A stretch of DNA of 64,000 nucleotides from Corynebacterium ammoniagenes DSM 20306 (lineage in GTDB: Bacteria; Actinomycetota; Actinomycetes; Mycobacteriales; Mycobacteriaceae), in contig NZ_CP009244.1 in the NCBI RefSeq assembly GCF_001941425.1, forward strand, positions 1,798,001-1,862,000, in the 5' to 3' direction. A model generated the notes under the pieces. That model did not search any database. It was not told where the DNA came from and was given only the letters and a program-made list of their open reading frames with translations. Shown in pieces: positions 1-10,179 of the stretch; the stretch's first letter is position 1, and every line of letters begins with the position of its first letter. Position numbers and translations under genes: made by a program.

Positions 1-406
1 CTTCAAAAGCGGACGATAGCTGCACTACTTGCTCAGTATCCAGTGGAAATCCTGCCAACGCATTCGCGGCGACGACGCCAGCAACTGCTGCGGATGCCGA
101 AGAGCCCAGACCACGTGACTGCGGAATATTATTGGTGGAGACAACGCGCAATCCAGGCGCGTCGACATTCGCCGCATTCAAGCCGGAGCGAATGGCTTTT
201 ACTACTAGGTGCGAGCCATCGCGCGGCAGATCGTCTTCGCCCTCGCCGAAGATTTCTACTTCTAAGCCCGACGGGGTAATTTCCACTTCGACGGTGTCAT
301 AAATAGACACTGCCATGCCCAAGGTGTCATAGCCTGGGCCCAGGTTCGCCGAGGAACCTGGAACCGAGACAATAACTTTGGTGCCAACTTCTAATTCAGT
401 ACTCAT
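1..406 (-). CDS. thrB: Homoserine kinase, partial (C-terminal part beyond window)
   Basis: Phosphorylates L-homoserine with ATP to O-phosphohomoserine in threonine synthesis (cytoplasm). About 135 N-terminal residues are visible. They show the GHMP-kinase N-terminal strand ([18 protein letters not shown], residues 13-30) and the glycine-rich ATP-binding motif PQSRGLGSS (95-103). The gene runs off the left edge, so completeness cannot be judged. It starts 30 bp behind hom on the same strand without a strong Shine-Dalgarno, so coupled expression as hom-thrB is likely, as in other corynebacteria. Confidence 0.95.
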   Translation of the reverse strand, partial: MSTELEVGTKVIVSVPGSSANLGPGYDTLGMAVSIYDTVEVEITPSGLEVEIFGEGEDDLPRDGSHLVVKAIRSGLNAANVDAPGLRVVSTNNIPQSRGLGSSASAAVAGVVAANALAGFPLDTEQVVQLSSAFE

Positions 407-428
407 AATTGCACTATCTTAGCGGTGC

Positions 429-440
429 CTAGTGCACTAG
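429..440. repeat. 12-bp perfect palindrome at the hom/thrB junction
   Basis: CTAGTGCACTAG is a perfect palindrome covering the hom stop codon (437-439) and the first bases of the hom-thrB gap. It could form a small intercistronic hairpin or bind a protein, or be chance. No T-tract follows, so it is not a terminator. Confidence 0.35.
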
Positions 441-1771
441 CTATCAAGACGGAGGACAGAGTTAACTTCCTTGACCACATCCAGCTGGGTCAAGGTCTCG
501 ACAATCTTGCGCAAGGCAGATTCACGAGCAGTGTGCGTGACCACAATCAGACGTGCGCCTTCCTCGGAGCCTTCCTGGCGAACGGTGCGCAAAGAAACAC
601 CCTGCGAAGCGAACTCAGAAGAAATAGCGGCGAGAACACCGGTGCGCTCATCTACCTGCATATCGATGTGGTAGCAGGTCAGAGCCTCGCCGGCGTCAGC
701 GATAGGCAAGTTTGCGTAGGTATTATCCTCCGGTGCACGGCCGCCGTAAACAATGTTGCGGCTGGCACCAACGATATCGCCCACTACTGCCGATGCGGTT
801 GGGTATCCGCCCGCACCATTTCCGTAGAACATCAAGGAACCCGCAGCCTCTGCTTCAACAAAGATCGCATTATAAGACTCAGAGACAGTAGCCAATGGGT
901 GTTCCTTCGGGACCAAAGTGGGGTGTACGCGCGCATTAACAGCTTCCGTGCCGTCCTCGCGAGTTAAGCGCTCACAAATAGCTAGAAGTTTGATGGTGTA
1001 GCCAGCTTGATTGGCTGCTGCAATATCTTCAGACGTGACATTGGAGATGCCCTCGCAGTACACATCCTCGAAATTCACGCGGGTGTAGAAACCAAGCGAT
1101 GCCATAATTGCCGCCTTGGAGGCTGCATCGTGGCCTTCAACATCGGCGGTTGGGTCAGCTTCTGCATAACCCAGGCGAGTAGCTTCTGCCAGCGCGTCGT
1201 CGTAAGTTGCACCGGTCGACTCCATCGCATCCAGAATGAAGTTGGTGGTGCCATTAACGATGCCCGAAATACGCTGGATGTGATCGCCAGCCAAGGAACG
1301 GCGCAACATACCCACGACAGGGATAGCGGCCGCAACGGCAGCCTCGTAGTAGAGATCCACACCCGCGGCATCGGCTGCTTCTGCTAGACCATCTGCGTGT
1401 GCGGCAACAAGTGCCTTATTTGCAGTGACAACAGACTTGCCAGCATTGAGAGCGTCGAGGACCAGCTCGCGTGGGTAATCGATGCCACCGATAACTTCCA
1501 CAACCAAGTCCACGTCATCACGTGCAATCAGTGCGCGCGCGTCATCGGTAATAAGTTCTGCCGGAACACCTGGACGGTCTTTTTTCAGATCTGATACTGC
1601 GATACCGCGTACCTCAACTGGGCCGCCAATTCGCTGCGTGTAATCATTCGCATGCTCAGTCAGCAGACGAAATACCTCGGCGCCAACTGTGCCAAAGCCC
1701 AAAAGCGCAACGCCTACTGGCTGCCCTTCACCCTTGCCTGTGCGGTTGAGATCCTGGACGGTCGAAGACAT
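437..1771 (-). CDS. hom: Homoserine dehydrogenase
   Basis: NAD(P)H-dependent reduction of aspartate semialdehyde to homoserine, the branch point toward threonine, methionine and isoleucine. The 444-aa protein has an N-terminal Rossmann motif (GFGTVG, residues 25-30), a catalytic domain containing GIVNGTTNFIL, and a C-terminal ACT domain (about 365-444, starting YHIDMQVDERTG) of the type that gives threonine feedback inhibition. The ATG is preceded by GGGGAG on the minus strand, a good ribosome site. lysA lies 310 bp upstream behind its own terminator, so hom-thrB is probably a separate transcription unit. Confidence 0.97.
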   Translation of the reverse strand: MSSTVQDLNRTGKGEGQPVGVALLGFGTVGAEVFRLLTEHANDYTQRIGGPVEVRGIAVSDLKKDRPGVPAELITDDARALIARDDVDLVVEVIGGIDYPRELVLDALNAGKSVVTANKALVAAHADGLAEAADAAGVDLYYEAAVAAAIPVVGMLRRSLAGDHIQRISGIVNGTTNFILDAMESTGATYDDALAEATRLGYAEADPTADVEGHDAASKAAIMASLGFYTRVNFEDVYCEGISNVTSEDIAAANQAGYTIKLLAICERLTREDGTEAVNARVHPTLVPKEHPLATVSESYNAIFVEAEAAGSLMFYGNGAGGYPTASAVVGDIVGASRNIVYGGRAPEDNTYANLPIADAGEALTCYHIDMQVDERTGVLAAISSEFASQGVSLRTVRQEGSEEGARLIVVTHTARESALRKIVETLTQLDVVKEVNSVLRLDS

Positions 1772-1822
1772 GCGTACTCCCCAAAATTACGTGTAGTGAG
1801 ATTTTAATTTCATTCCTTGGCC

Positions 1823-1850
1823 ATCATACAGAACAAGCGGTCTATTTCAG
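1823..1850 (-). promoter_or_regulatory. Candidate hom-thrB promoter
   Basis: On the minus strand TATGAT (plus 1823-1828) lies 16 bp below CTGAAA (1845-1850), a sigma-A-like pair about 50 bp above the hom start. The 310-bp lysA-hom gap (1772-2081) otherwise holds only the lysA terminator; I see no small gene in it. Assignment is by motif only. Confidence 0.5.
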
Positions 1851-2021
1851 CCCTCGGGTGTGAATAAAGCCGCATGTAGACACAAGAATTTTTCACGGAA
1901 AATCGCGGTACCAGTAGCAATAGCTTTCCGAACTCCTGCCAACCTCGCCCAATGTAGAGAATATAAGTCGTGCTAAAGCTACTTAAGGAGTGCTAATGAC
2001 AGGCTTTCTGGGTGAAAAGAT

Positions 2022-2060
2022 GAATAAAATACGCCGCAGCATGGAAGATGCTGCGGCGTA
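2022..2060 (-). terminator. Intrinsic terminator of argS-lysA
   Basis: A perfect 13-bp stem (2030-2042 with 2048-2060, core ACGCCGCAGCAT) and 5-nt loop, followed on the minus strand by TTTTATTC. It lies 21 bp past the lysA stop codon. Confidence 0.9.
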
Positions 2061-2081
2061 TACAAAGAGTAAGGAAAGAAT

Positions 2082-3419
2082 CTACTCCACTTCTAGCGAG
2101 AGTAAGTCCTCCAAAGTCTCACGCCGCAACATGGGCTTAATCGCGCCAGCACGCACGGCAACGACAGCTGGACGCAGCGCTGCGTTGTAACGGGAGCCCA
2201 TGGCATAGCTATAGGCGCCCGTGGCTGGCGTAGCCAAGAAATCCCCTGCCTTAACATCATTGGGCAGGTCAATATTGTCAATGAGGATATCGCCGGATTC
2301 GCAGTGCGATCCCACCACACGCGATGGAATCTCTTCGCCATCGGTGTAGCGATTGATGATCCGCGCGTCATATTCCGCACCGTAAAGTGCCGGACGGATG
2401 TTATCACTCATGCCGCCATCGACAGCCACATAGCGGCGCTGCGGGGTTGCCGAATCACCAGTCGTAACGTCTTTGATAACTCCTACTTCATAGACCGTTA
2501 CCGCTGCTGCGCCGACGAGAGCGCGGCCTGGTTCCACCAGTACAACTGGCGGTTCGATGCCGAGTTCATCGGCAGTATTAGCGACCGCCGTCAAAAGGTC
2601 CTGAGAGACCGCCTTGATATCGAGCGCGGATTCATGCGCGGTATAAGGAATGCCGTATCCCCCACCCAAGTCGATTTCTTTCAGGGTGTATCCGAGTTCA
2701 TCGTGGATCTGGCTGTACAAGCCCATGATGCGCTCGGCAGCCAACTTGAAGCCCTCGGCATCAAATACCTGCGAGCCCACATGGCAATGCAGTCCCACCA
2801 AGGTGAGATTCTCAGCCCGCAAGCACGCTTTGACCGCTTCAAAGGCTTCGCCGGTGGCCAGGGAGATACCGAATTTCTGATCCTCATGGCTCGTCGCAAT
2901 AAACTCATGCGTATGCGCGTCCACACCAGGTGTCACGCGAATCAGAACAGGTTGCACATGCTGTGCTTTCGCCGCGATCAGGTCAAGCAATTCGAGCTCT
3001 TGTGCGGAGTCAATAACTACGTGGCCGACCTTGGCATCGACACAGGCCTGCAAAAATTTCGCAGACTTGTTGTTGCCGTGAACCGTCATGCGCTCGGCTG
3101 GGAAATCCGCCGCCAGCGCAATCTGCAGCTCACCTAGAGAAGCAACGTCGAGCGCCAAGCCTTCTTCGTTGACCCATCGCGCAATGCGCTTGGATAAAAA
3201 TGCCTTGGAGGCATAGTGCACGCGCTCGGGGCCACCAAAGGCCTCAGCTAAATCGCGGCAGCGGGACCGGAAATCGTCTTCGTCGAAGACCATGACTGGG
3301 GTGCCAAATTCTTCTGCGATCTCTGACAGCGGCACGCCGGCGATGGTTACTTCCCCATCTTCCTGGCGCTGCGCATTACGAGGCCACACCTGAGCTGGTA
3401 GTTCATTAAAATCAGCCAT
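2082..3419 (-). CDS. lysA: Diaminopimelate decarboxylase
   Basis: PLP-dependent decarboxylation of meso-diaminopimelate to L-lysine, the last step of lysine synthesis. The 445-aa protein carries the PLP lysine in HYASKAFLS (K72), the GLHCHVGSQ motif, the glycine-rich [10 protein letters not shown] phosphate-binding loop, and the C-terminal catalytic-cysteine motif HCESGDIL (about residue 372). It starts 5 bp behind argS, so the two are one operon, as known for corynebacteria. It ends at a strong terminator. Confidence 0.97.
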   Translation of the reverse strand: MADFNELPAQVWPRNAQRQEDGEVTIAGVPLSEIAEEFGTPVMVFDEDDFRSRCRDLAEAFGGPERVHYASKAFLSKRIARWVNEEGLALDVASLGELQIALAADFPAERMTVHGNNKSAKFLQACVDAKVGHVVIDSAQELELLDLIAAKAQHVQPVLIRVTPGVDAHTHEFIATSHEDQKFGISLATGEAFEAVKACLRAENLTLVGLHCHVGSQVFDAEGFKLAAERIMGLYSQIHDELGYTLKEIDLGGGYGIPYTAHESALDIKAVSQDLLTAVANTADELGIEPPVVLVEPGRALVGAAAVTVYEVGVIKDVTTGDSATPQRRYVAVDGGMSDNIRPALYGAEYDARIINRYTDGEEIPSRVVGSHCESGDILIDNIDLPNDVKAGDFLATPATGAYSYAMGSRYNAALRPAVVAVRAGAIKPMLRRETLEDLLSLEVE

Positions 3420-3424
3420 ATATT

Positions 3425-5077
3425 TTACATCTTCTCCGGAGCTGAGACACCAACCATGCCCAGGGCATTGGCCAGAACCTGACGGGTTGCTTGTGCCAGC
3501 GCAAGACGTGCGCCGTGGATAGGTTCTGCCTCATCGCCTGCCTTAGGCAGGATCTGGCACTGGTCATAGAACTTGTGGAAGACAGAGGCCAGATCTTCGG
3601 CATAACGCGCCACCCGGTGTGGCTCACGCAGTTGTGCTGATTCCGCCACGACTGCTGGGAATTCGCCCAAGGTACGGATGAGGTCGCCTTCGCGTTCATG
3701 AGTGAGCAGGGACAAGTCAGCGGCGTCGGAGGTTACGCCCGCTTCTTCTGCTTTACGCTGAATAGAGCACAAACGTGCGTGACCATACTGCACGTAGTAC
3801 ACGGGGTTTTCTGAGGACTGAGCAGCCCACAGGCCTAGGTCGATATCGATGGACTGATCAACGGAGGAACGCACCAGCGAGTAACGAGCAGCGTCAACGC
3901 CAATCGCTTCGACAAGGTCATTCATGGTGATGACGGTGCCGGCACGCTTGGACATCTTCACGGCTACGCCATCACGCAAGAGATTAACCATTTGCCCGAT
4001 GAGAACCTCAACAGCATCTGCGTCATAGCCCAAGGCTGCAGCAGCGGCCTTGAGACGTGGAACATAACCGTGGTGGTCAGCACCAAGCATGTAGATATTG
4101 AGGTTGTGGCCGCGGTCAAACTTGTCCGCCACATAGGCAATGTCGCCGGCAATATATGCCGCATTGCCGTCAGATTTAATGACCACGCGATCTTTGGAGT
4201 CACCGTAGTCGGTGGACTTGAGCCACCAAGCGCCCTCGGTTTCATACATCTGGCCCGAAGTCTTCAGTTGATCCAAGGCCTTATCTACGGCACCTGATTC
4301 AAACAGTGAGTTTTCATGGAAGTAAACATCAAAGTCCACGCCGAACTCATGAAGATCCTGTTTGATTTGCTCAAACATCATCTCCACACCCAAGGAACGG
4401 AAGTTCTCTTGAACTTCTGCTGGCGTTCCTTCTAAAGCATCGTCCTTCTGCCTCAGGACTTCCGCAGCAATATCGTGAATGTATTGCCCGCCGTAACCAT
4501 CTTCTGGGGTTGGTTCATTCTTGGCTGCTGCCACCAGCGAGCGCGCGAAGCGGTCAATCTGGCCACCGTGATCATTGAAGTAGTACTCACGAGTTACTGT
4601 CGCGCCCGCGGCTTCAAAGATGCGGCCCAAGGAGTCACCGACAGCCGCCCAACGCGTACCACCTAGGTGAATCGGGCCAGTTGGGTTGGCAGAGACAAAC
4701 TCAAGGTTGACTTTAAGATCGGCCATGGCCTCACCATTGCCGTAGTTGGCACCCGCTGCAGCGATCTGGGAAACAATTTCACCTTGTGCTGCAGCGGCGA
4801 GACGAATATTCAAAAAGCCCGGACCGGCAATTTCTGCCACGTCAATGGCATCTGATTTCGCCAAGGCCTCAGCCAACCACTCAGCTAATTGGCGGGGATT
4901 TACTCCAGCTTTCTTCGCTACCTGCAATGCAACATTGGTGGCATAGTCACCGTGCTCAGGGTTGCGCGGACGCTCAACCGTAACTGCTTCAGGCAATACG
5001 GAAGTATCAAGGTCATGGCTTTCAAAGACCTGCAAGGCAGATTCTTTGAGCAAGAGGGATAAATCAGCTGGAGTCAT
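3425..5077 (-). CDS. argS: Arginyl-tRNA synthetase
   Basis: Charges tRNA-Arg with arginine. Starting at the ATG at 5077 ([10 protein letters not shown]) the protein has 550 aa. An upstream in-frame start at 5167 would add 30 residues without family resemblance, so I rejected it. Class I signatures are the variant HIGH box PTGPIHLGG (132-140, last H replaced by G, which I recall as usual in actinobacterial ArgRS) and a KMSKS-like VKMSKRAG near residue 377. The anticodon-binding DALR-type domain is C-terminal. First gene of the argS-lysA operon. Confidence 0.95.
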   Translation of the reverse strand: MTPADLSLLLKESALQVFESHDLDTSVLPEAVTVERPRNPEHGDYATNVALQVAKKAGVNPRQLAEWLAEALAKSDAIDVAEIAGPGFLNIRLAAAAQGEIVSQIAAAGANYGNGEAMADLKVNLEFVSANPTGPIHLGGTRWAAVGDSLGRIFEAAGATVTREYYFNDHGGQIDRFARSLVAAAKNEPTPEDGYGGQYIHDIAAEVLRQKDDALEGTPAEVQENFRSLGVEMMFEQIKQDLHEFGVDFDVYFHENSLFESGAVDKALDQLKTSGQMYETEGAWWLKSTDYGDSKDRVVIKSDGNAAYIAGDIAYVADKFDRGHNLNIYMLGADHHGYVPRLKAAAAALGYDADAVEVLIGQMVNLLRDGVAVKMSKRAGTVITMNDLVEAIGVDAARYSLVRSSVDQSIDIDLGLWAAQSSENPVYYVQYGHARLCSIQRKAEEAGVTSDAADLSLLTHEREGDLIRTLGEFPAVVAESAQLREPHRVARYAEDLASVFHKFYDQCQILPKAGDEAEPIHGARLALAQATRQVLANALGMVGVSAPEKM

Positions 5078-5237
5078 AGCACAGTAGTTTAACGCACCGC
5101 TGGTGAAACCATGGAAGTGAGTTCCCAGAACGCGATCCGAAGTACTGATCAGGAGGTTTTCTCGCACTCAAGACAATTTCTCGCACCACGGACAGCCAAA
5201 TTGAAACATCTACCCACCGAAGGCGATAAAGTGAAGA

Positions 5238-5266
5238 GGATCACGTGTGATTGCTGGCCATATAAT
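5238..5266 (+). promoter_or_regulatory. Promoter and inverted repeat upstream of the lactate permease
   Basis: A perfect TATAAT -10 box at 5261-5266 precedes the permease by 22 bp; the -35 position (5238-5243, GGATCA) is poor. The perfect inverted repeat ATCAC-GT-GTGAT (5240-5251) covers the -35 region, where a regulator would act. No lactate regulator gene is next to the operon. Confidence 0.55.
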
Positions 5267-5288
5267 CTCCTAACCTAAGGAAACCTCC

Positions 5289-6959
5289 ATGGAGAGATTT
5301 GCAATAGATACTGCTGCCATTGGCGGCAGCCTAGGTTTAACCGCCTTAGTATCGACCATTCCCCTATTAACGTTCTTTGTCATGCTGCTCGGCGTCAAAG
5401 CCCGCGCTCATACATCCGGCGCTGTCGCACTTATTGCTTCGATTATTGTTGCGCTCGTCGGCATGGGCATGCCTATTGATCTGGCTCTGTCTTCCGCAGG
5501 TCGCGGCGCACTCTTTGGCCTGCTGCCCATTGTGTTCGTCATCGTGATGGCCATTTGGTTTTATGAAATCACCGTGGCTTCGGGCCGATTTGAAGACTTG
5601 CGGCGCACCTTCGACATCCTCGGCGAAGGCGATATTCGCATCCAAACCATTTTGATCGCCTTTTGTTTCGGCGGTCTTTTGGAAGCTCTCGCCGGATTCG
5701 GTGCTCCAGTGGCTATTACCGCAACGATGATCCTGGCCTTGGGCGTCCCGCCGCTGCGTGCCGCGACCGTCGTGCTTATTGCCAACACCGCTCCGGTAGC
5801 TTTCGGTGCAGTCGCTATTCCGATTACCACCGCGGGTGAAGTCGGTGGACGTACCTTGGAACAGACCGAAAATATCGCGGCCATCGTTGGCCACCAAGCC
5901 CCATTTTTGGCGTTCATTGTTCCTTTCATTATCTTGTTCATCCTCGATGGATACCGCGGTGTGAAGGAAGCAGCGCCCGCTGCCTTTGTCATTGGTTTGT
6001 CTTTCGCCCTGGCACAGTGGGCTGCCTCGAACTTCTTCGCGTACCAACTCACCGACGTCGTTGCTTGTATCGTCTCGCTCGGCGCCGCCTTCGCATTCTT
6101 GCGTGTGTGGAACCCCAAGGGTGTTCCGGAATTGCGTGAGCGCATGAATGTTGGACCACACGATACTGATATTGATTTGCCTGGCGGCCGCATCTGGATG
6201 GCATTGATGCCTTATGCCGTCGTGACGATCATCTTTGGTCTAGCCAACCTCGGCTCCTGGTTGCCAGACCTATTGTCCAAGGCCACCCTCACCTTCGACT
6301 GGCCATTGCTCACCGGCACGTTGGCCGATACTGACGGCGAAGAAATCTCCACCGCGTATTCGATTGCGGTCATCAGCAACCCTGGTTCCTTGCTCCTTAT
6401 TGCAGGCATTATCGTGGCCATCATTTATGGCCTGTTCAACGACAATGGCAAATACCCACTTAATGCTGGGCAGGTCTGGAAGGCCTTTACGGACACCGCT
6501 TACCGCATGCGCTGGGCGGCATTGACCATTATTTTGGTTCTGGCTTTGGCTTATGTGATGAACTACTCCGGCCAAACGGTTGCCATGGGTGAATATCTCG
6601 CAGCACTGGGCGGTATCTTCGCAATTCTGGCCCCACTGTTGGGCTGGATTGGTACCGCAGTAACAGGCTCGGATACCTCCGCTAACGCACTGTTTAGTAA
6701 GTTGCAGGTCACCGCCGCTAATAACATCGGCATCAACCCCGACCTGTTGCTGGCAGCCAACACTGTCGGTGGTGTTACGGGCAAGATGATTTCGCCACAG
6801 TCCCTTGCCATTGCGGCTACCGCGGTAGAGATGGAAGGCGAAGAATCCAAGATTTTCAAGGCCGTTGTGGGCTACTCCCTCTTTTTCCTTGTCTTGCTGT
6901 GCATCCTCGTCTTCCTGCAATCGAACGTATTGAGCTTTATGGCTCCGGTTGTCGGATAA
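5289..6959 (+). CDS. lldP: L-lactate permease, LldP/LctP family
   Basis: Polytopic membrane transporter (556 aa) that brings lactate into the cell with protons. The sequence is hydrophobic throughout, with about 12-14 membrane spans and family-typical stretches such as GGLLEALAGFGAPVAI (about 124-139) and GTAVTGSDTSANALF in the C-terminal half. The ATG follows AAGGA at 5277-5281. Next downstream on the same strand are lutABC, which oxidise lactate, so the context supports lactate (possibly glycolate) as substrate. A hairpin with a T-rich tract lies between it and lutA and may reduce read-through. Confidence 0.93.
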   Translation: MERFAIDTAAIGGSLGLTALVSTIPLLTFFVMLLGVKARAHTSGAVALIASIIVALVGMGMPIDLALSSAGRGALFGLLPIVFVIVMAIWFYEITVASGRFEDLRRTFDILGEGDIRIQTILIAFCFGGLLEALAGFGAPVAITATMILALGVPPLRAATVVLIANTAPVAFGAVAIPITTAGEVGGRTLEQTENIAAIVGHQAPFLAFIVPFIILFILDGYRGVKEAAPAAFVIGLSFALAQWAASNFFAYQLTDVVACIVSLGAAFAFLRVWNPKGVPELRERMNVGPHDTDIDLPGGRIWMALMPYAVVTIIFGLANLGSWLPDLLSKATLTFDWPLLTGTLADTDGEEISTAYSIAVISNPGSLLLIAGIIVAIIYGLFNDNGKYPLNAGQVWKAFTDTAYRMRWAALTIILVLALAYVMNYSGQTVAMGEYLAALGGIFAILAPLLGWIGTAVTGSDTSANALFSKLQVTAANNIGINPDLLLAANTVGGVTGKMISPQSLAIAATAVEMEGEESKIFKAVVGYSLFFLVLLCILVFLQSNVLSFMAPVVG

Positions 6960-6980
6960 TTTCCACACATTACACACGAT

Positions 6981-7060
6981 GTAACTCGCTCAGGTTTCGG
7001 AATTCTGCAACACTAATATTGCGAAATAACCGCAGGCCAGGGGCGAGTTACTTTTATTTT
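6981..7060 (+). terminator. Possible terminator/attenuator between lldP and lutA
   Basis: A 9-bp inverted repeat GTAACTCGC (6981-6989) / GCGAGTTAC (7043-7051) encloses a 53-nt loop and is followed by TTTTATTTT. The long loop makes a simple terminator doubtful. It may instead be a folded leader that partly separates lldP from lutABC. Confidence 0.35.
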
Positions 7061-7190
7061 AAATACACGCATTCTCCACCCGTAGGGGGTACGCTGTGAG
7101 ATACCAATCCTTCGAATTCAACTCGTTTTATCGCACGTACGCGGGAACCCCATGCCGCGCGCACGAGTGAGGGACATAAGGAGCAGTACA

Positions 7191-7976
7191 TTGCGAATCG
7201 CACTTTTTTCCACGTGCATCGGAGACTCATTGTTTCCAGACGCACACAAGGCAACCGCCGTCATCTTGGCCCGTTTAGGCCATGAGGTGGTATTCCCCGA
7301 AGCACAGACCTGTTGCGGGCAGATGCACATTAATACCGGCTATCAAAAAGAATCCTTGGGCATGATTCGCACTTACAATGATGCCTTCGCAGATCCTTCA
7401 ATTGATTATGTCGTCGCTGCCTCTGGCTCGTGCGTCGGCGCCGTTCGAGAACACCACGTCCGCCTGGCAGATCGCTTCGGCTCTTCCTCCGATGTCGATG
7501 GCTCGAAGCAGTCAGCAAAAAAGACTCTGGATCTTCCCGAGTTCCTCGTGGATGTCGCAGGGGTGACCGATGTTGGAGCATTCTTCCCACACAAGGTCAC
7601 TTACCACCCGTCATGCCACGGCCTGCGCTTTTTGAAGCTCGCTGATCGTCCCATGCAACTTCTGCAGGCAGTCGAAGGCATCGAATTAGTCGAACTTCCG
7701 AACAAGGAAGAATGCTGCGGATTCGGCGGCACTTTCGCCATCAAAAACGCTGAGACTTCGCAGGCAATGGTCACTGACAAAGTTCGCCACATCAAAGACA
7801 CCGGGGCTGAATACGTCACCGGCGGTGACTCCTCCTGCCTGATGAATATCGGCGGCTCACTGTCGCGCCAGCAAACCGGCGTTCGCTCAATCCACATGGC
7901 AGAAATTCTCGCGTCCACCAAAGAACACCCATGGACGCCAACGACAGCCATCTATTCCAGGGAGAAGATGCTCTAA
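7191..7976 (+). CDS. lutA: L-lactate utilisation Fe-S protein LutA
   Basis: Subunit of the LutABC complex that oxidises L-lactate to pyruvate. I place the start at TTG 7191 because AAGGAG (7178-7183) sits 7 bp upstream and the product then begins MRIALFSTCIGDS like the family; the longer ATG frame from 7152 adds 13 unlike residues. The 261-aa protein has two CCG domains: AQTCCGQMHINTG near residue 40 and a C-terminal CHGLRFLK...EECCGFGGTFA. It overlaps lutB by one base (TAATG), indicating translational coupling. Confidence 0.92.
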   Translation: MRIALFSTCIGDSLFPDAHKATAVILARLGHEVVFPEAQTCCGQMHINTGYQKESLGMIRTYNDAFADPSIDYVVAASGSCVGAVREHHVRLADRFGSSSDVDGSKQSAKKTLDLPEFLVDVAGVTDVGAFFPHKVTYHPSCHGLRFLKLADRPMQLLQAVEGIELVELPNKEECCGFGGTFAIKNAETSQAMVTDKVRHIKDTGAEYVTGGDSSCLMNIGGSLSRQQTGVRSIHMAEILASTKEHPWTPTTAIYSREKML

Positions 7977-9508
7977 TGGCGACCTTTCTAGATACCACCC
8001 CACCACGCGCCCCGGAAGGCTACGGCAACCTACGCGGTGACCGCAGCTTCGTACCTGCAGCGCGCGATGGCCTTAACAACGCCACCCAGCGCCGTAACCT
8101 GCTGCATGCCACGACAACTATTCGCGATAAGCGCCAAGGCGCCGTGGATGAAATCGATGACTGGGAAGACCTTCGCGAGGCTGGCTCCGCCATTAAGGAA
8201 GACGTCGCTGCACGCCTACCTGAACTGCTGGAGCAGTTTGAAAAGGCTGTGACCGAACGCGGCGGCGTCGTGCACTGGGCACGTGATGCCAAAGAGGCTA
8301 ACGCAATCATCACTGATCTCATTCGCGAAACCGGCGAAACTGAGGTCGTCAAGGTGAAATCCATGGCTACCCAGGAAACCGCCTTGAATGAACACCTCGA
8401 AGAGGCGGGCATTCATGCGCAAGAAACCGACTTGGCAGAGCTTATCGTGCAGCTTGGCGATGATAAGCCGTCGCACATTCTGGTGCCGGCCATTCACCGC
8501 AACCGCGCCGAAATTCGCGACATCTTTGTCAATAAGATGCCCAATACGGACGAGTCGCTATCGGCCAACCCACCAGAACTTGCCGAAGCATCCCGGCTGT
8601 TTTTGCGCGAGAAGTTCATGAAGGCCAAGGTGGCTATCTCTGGCGCGAACTTTGGCGTTGCCGAAAATGGCAATATTTCCGTCGTGGAATCCGAAGGCAA
8701 TGGCCGCATGTGCTTGACGATGCCCGAGACGCTGATCACGCTGATGGGCATCGAAAAGCTGCTGCCCACCTTCCAAGACCTCGAGGTCTTCTTGCAGCTG
8801 CTGCCTCGGTCCTCCACCGCTGAGCGTATGAACCCTTATACCTCGCTGTGGTCAGGAGTAACAGAAGGCGACGGTCCGCAAAACTTCCACATTGTCTTGC
8901 TGGACAACGGACGCACTGCGGCGCTGTCGAGTGAAATTGGCTCACAGGCACTCAAGTGCATTCGCTGCTCTGCTTGTCTGAACGTGTGCCCAGTCTATGA
9001 ACGCGCTGGTGGCCACGCCTACGGCTCGGTGTACCCCGGCCCCATTGGTATTTCGCTTACCCCGCAGTTGACCGGCATGAAAGACCACAATGATCCATCG
9101 GCAAGCTTGCCTTATGCCTGCTCACTGTGTGGCCGTTGTGATGAAGTCTGCCCGGTGAAAATCCCGCTGTCCGATGTCATCTTGGAAAACCGCTACCAAA
9201 AGGTCACCAACGCGACCCCACCAGTGGAATCCAAGCTCTTTAAAGTTGTCGAGCAAGCGTGGAAGCACCCCTTCCTGTGGAACCAAATCACGCGCATGGT
9301 CTTTGCCGGTCGTGTGCTCGGTGGCTTCAACGGCGTGATTGAATCACTGCCATTGTTTATGAGCGGCTGGTCGGAAGTGCGCAATACTGCAGTTCCACCA
9401 AAGAAGTCTTTCCGTCAGTGGTTTGAATCCGACGACGCCCAGGCACTGCTCGATGCCGCGCGCGCCGAGGGTATTCAGCCTAATAACCTCTCCAAGGAGG
9501 ACAAGTAA
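7976..9508 (+). CDS. lutB: L-lactate utilisation protein LutB (ferredoxin-like)
   Basis: Fe-S electron-transfer subunit of LutABC. With the ATG at 7976, overlapping the lutA stop codon and preceded by AGGGAGAAG, it has 510 aa. Two 4Fe-4S cluster motifs are visible: CIRCSACLNVCPVY and CSLCGRCDEVCPVKI, near residues 326-390. The N-terminal region is a LUD-type domain (VVKVKSMATQETALN). The frame from 7931 would overlap lutA by 46 bp and is not needed. Confidence 0.94.
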   Translation: MATFLDTTPPRAPEGYGNLRGDRSFVPAARDGLNNATQRRNLLHATTTIRDKRQGAVDEIDDWEDLREAGSAIKEDVAARLPELLEQFEKAVTERGGVVHWARDAKEANAIITDLIRETGETEVVKVKSMATQETALNEHLEEAGIHAQETDLAELIVQLGDDKPSHILVPAIHRNRAEIRDIFVNKMPNTDESLSANPPELAEASRLFLREKFMKAKVAISGANFGVAENGNISVVESEGNGRMCLTMPETLITLMGIEKLLPTFQDLEVFLQLLPRSSTAERMNPYTSLWSGVTEGDGPQNFHIVLLDNGRTAALSSEIGSQALKCIRCSACLNVCPVYERAGGHAYGSVYPGPIGISLTPQLTGMKDHNDPSASLPYACSLCGRCDEVCPVKIPLSDVILENRYQKVTNATPPVESKLFKVVEQAWKHPFLWNQITRMVFAGRVLGGFNGVIESLPLFMSGWSEVRNTAVPPKKSFRQWFESDDAQALLDAARAEGIQPNNLSKEDK

Positions 9509-9510
9509 CC

Positions 9511-10140
9511 ATGGCTTCTGCAAAGACAGAAATCCTCGCTCGCATTAGGACTGCGCAGAAGTCGGCGAAGTTGCCCTCTTTTGTCAACGCTCCTCGCAAC
9601 TACGTCGTCAGCGGTACGACGAATCCAGAAGAGCTGCGCGAAATTCTCATCGACAGGCTAGAAGACTACAAGGCCGAGGTGCATGTCTGCGATGAGGACA
9701 ACCTTGCCGCGACCATTGGCGACATCTTGGCTGAGCGTTCGTGCGAAACCATTCGGTATGCACCCGGGCTAGATACCCAGCTTTTTGCTCACTTTAAAGG
9801 CGAAGCAGCAGCTGATAGCACCGATGTTGACCCGCGCGAGCTCGATGCTGTCGATGCCGTGGTCACCGAGTCCACGGTCTCGTGTGCGCAAACTGGAACG
9901 ATCGTGTTGGAATCAGGTGAAACCAATGGCCGCCGCGCCCTGACCTTGGTTCCGGATCGTCACATTTGCATCGTGCGCAGCCCGCAGATTGTTTACGGCG
10001 TACCTGAGATGGTTTCGCGGATTAACCCTGAGCGTCCCGCCACGTTGGTCTCGGGTCCTTCGGCGACCTCCGATATTGAGCTCTCTCGAGTCGAAGGGGT
10101 GCACGGTCCACGTGATCTGATCGTGGTCATCGTCAAGTAA
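9511..10140 (+). CDS. lutC: L-lactate utilisation protein LutC (LUD domain)
   Basis: Third LutABC component, 209 aa, a LUD (DUF162) domain protein. Family signs are DAVVTESTVSCAQTGTIVLES (about 110-130) and the C-terminal SATSDIELSRVEGVHGPR. The ATG follows AAGGAGG immediately upstream, and the gap to lutB is 2 bp. It closes the operon before a strong terminator. Confidence 0.94.
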   Translation: MASAKTEILARIRTAQKSAKLPSFVNAPRNYVVSGTTNPEELREILIDRLEDYKAEVHVCDEDNLAATIGDILAERSCETIRYAPGLDTQLFAHFKGEAAADSTDVDPRELDAVDAVVTESTVSCAQTGTIVLESGETNGRRALTLVPDRHICIVRSPQIVYGVPEMVSRINPERPATLVSGPSATSDIELSRVEGVHGPRDLIVVIVK

Positions 10141-10179
10141 CCCGCGCTTTCGTGGCTTCTTGGCCGCAGTAAACACCAG

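Noticed and set aside
5367..6161. 264-aa minus-strand ORF inside the lactate permease gene
   Set aside because: Low-complexity composition, no start signal, fully inside a confident membrane-protein gene.
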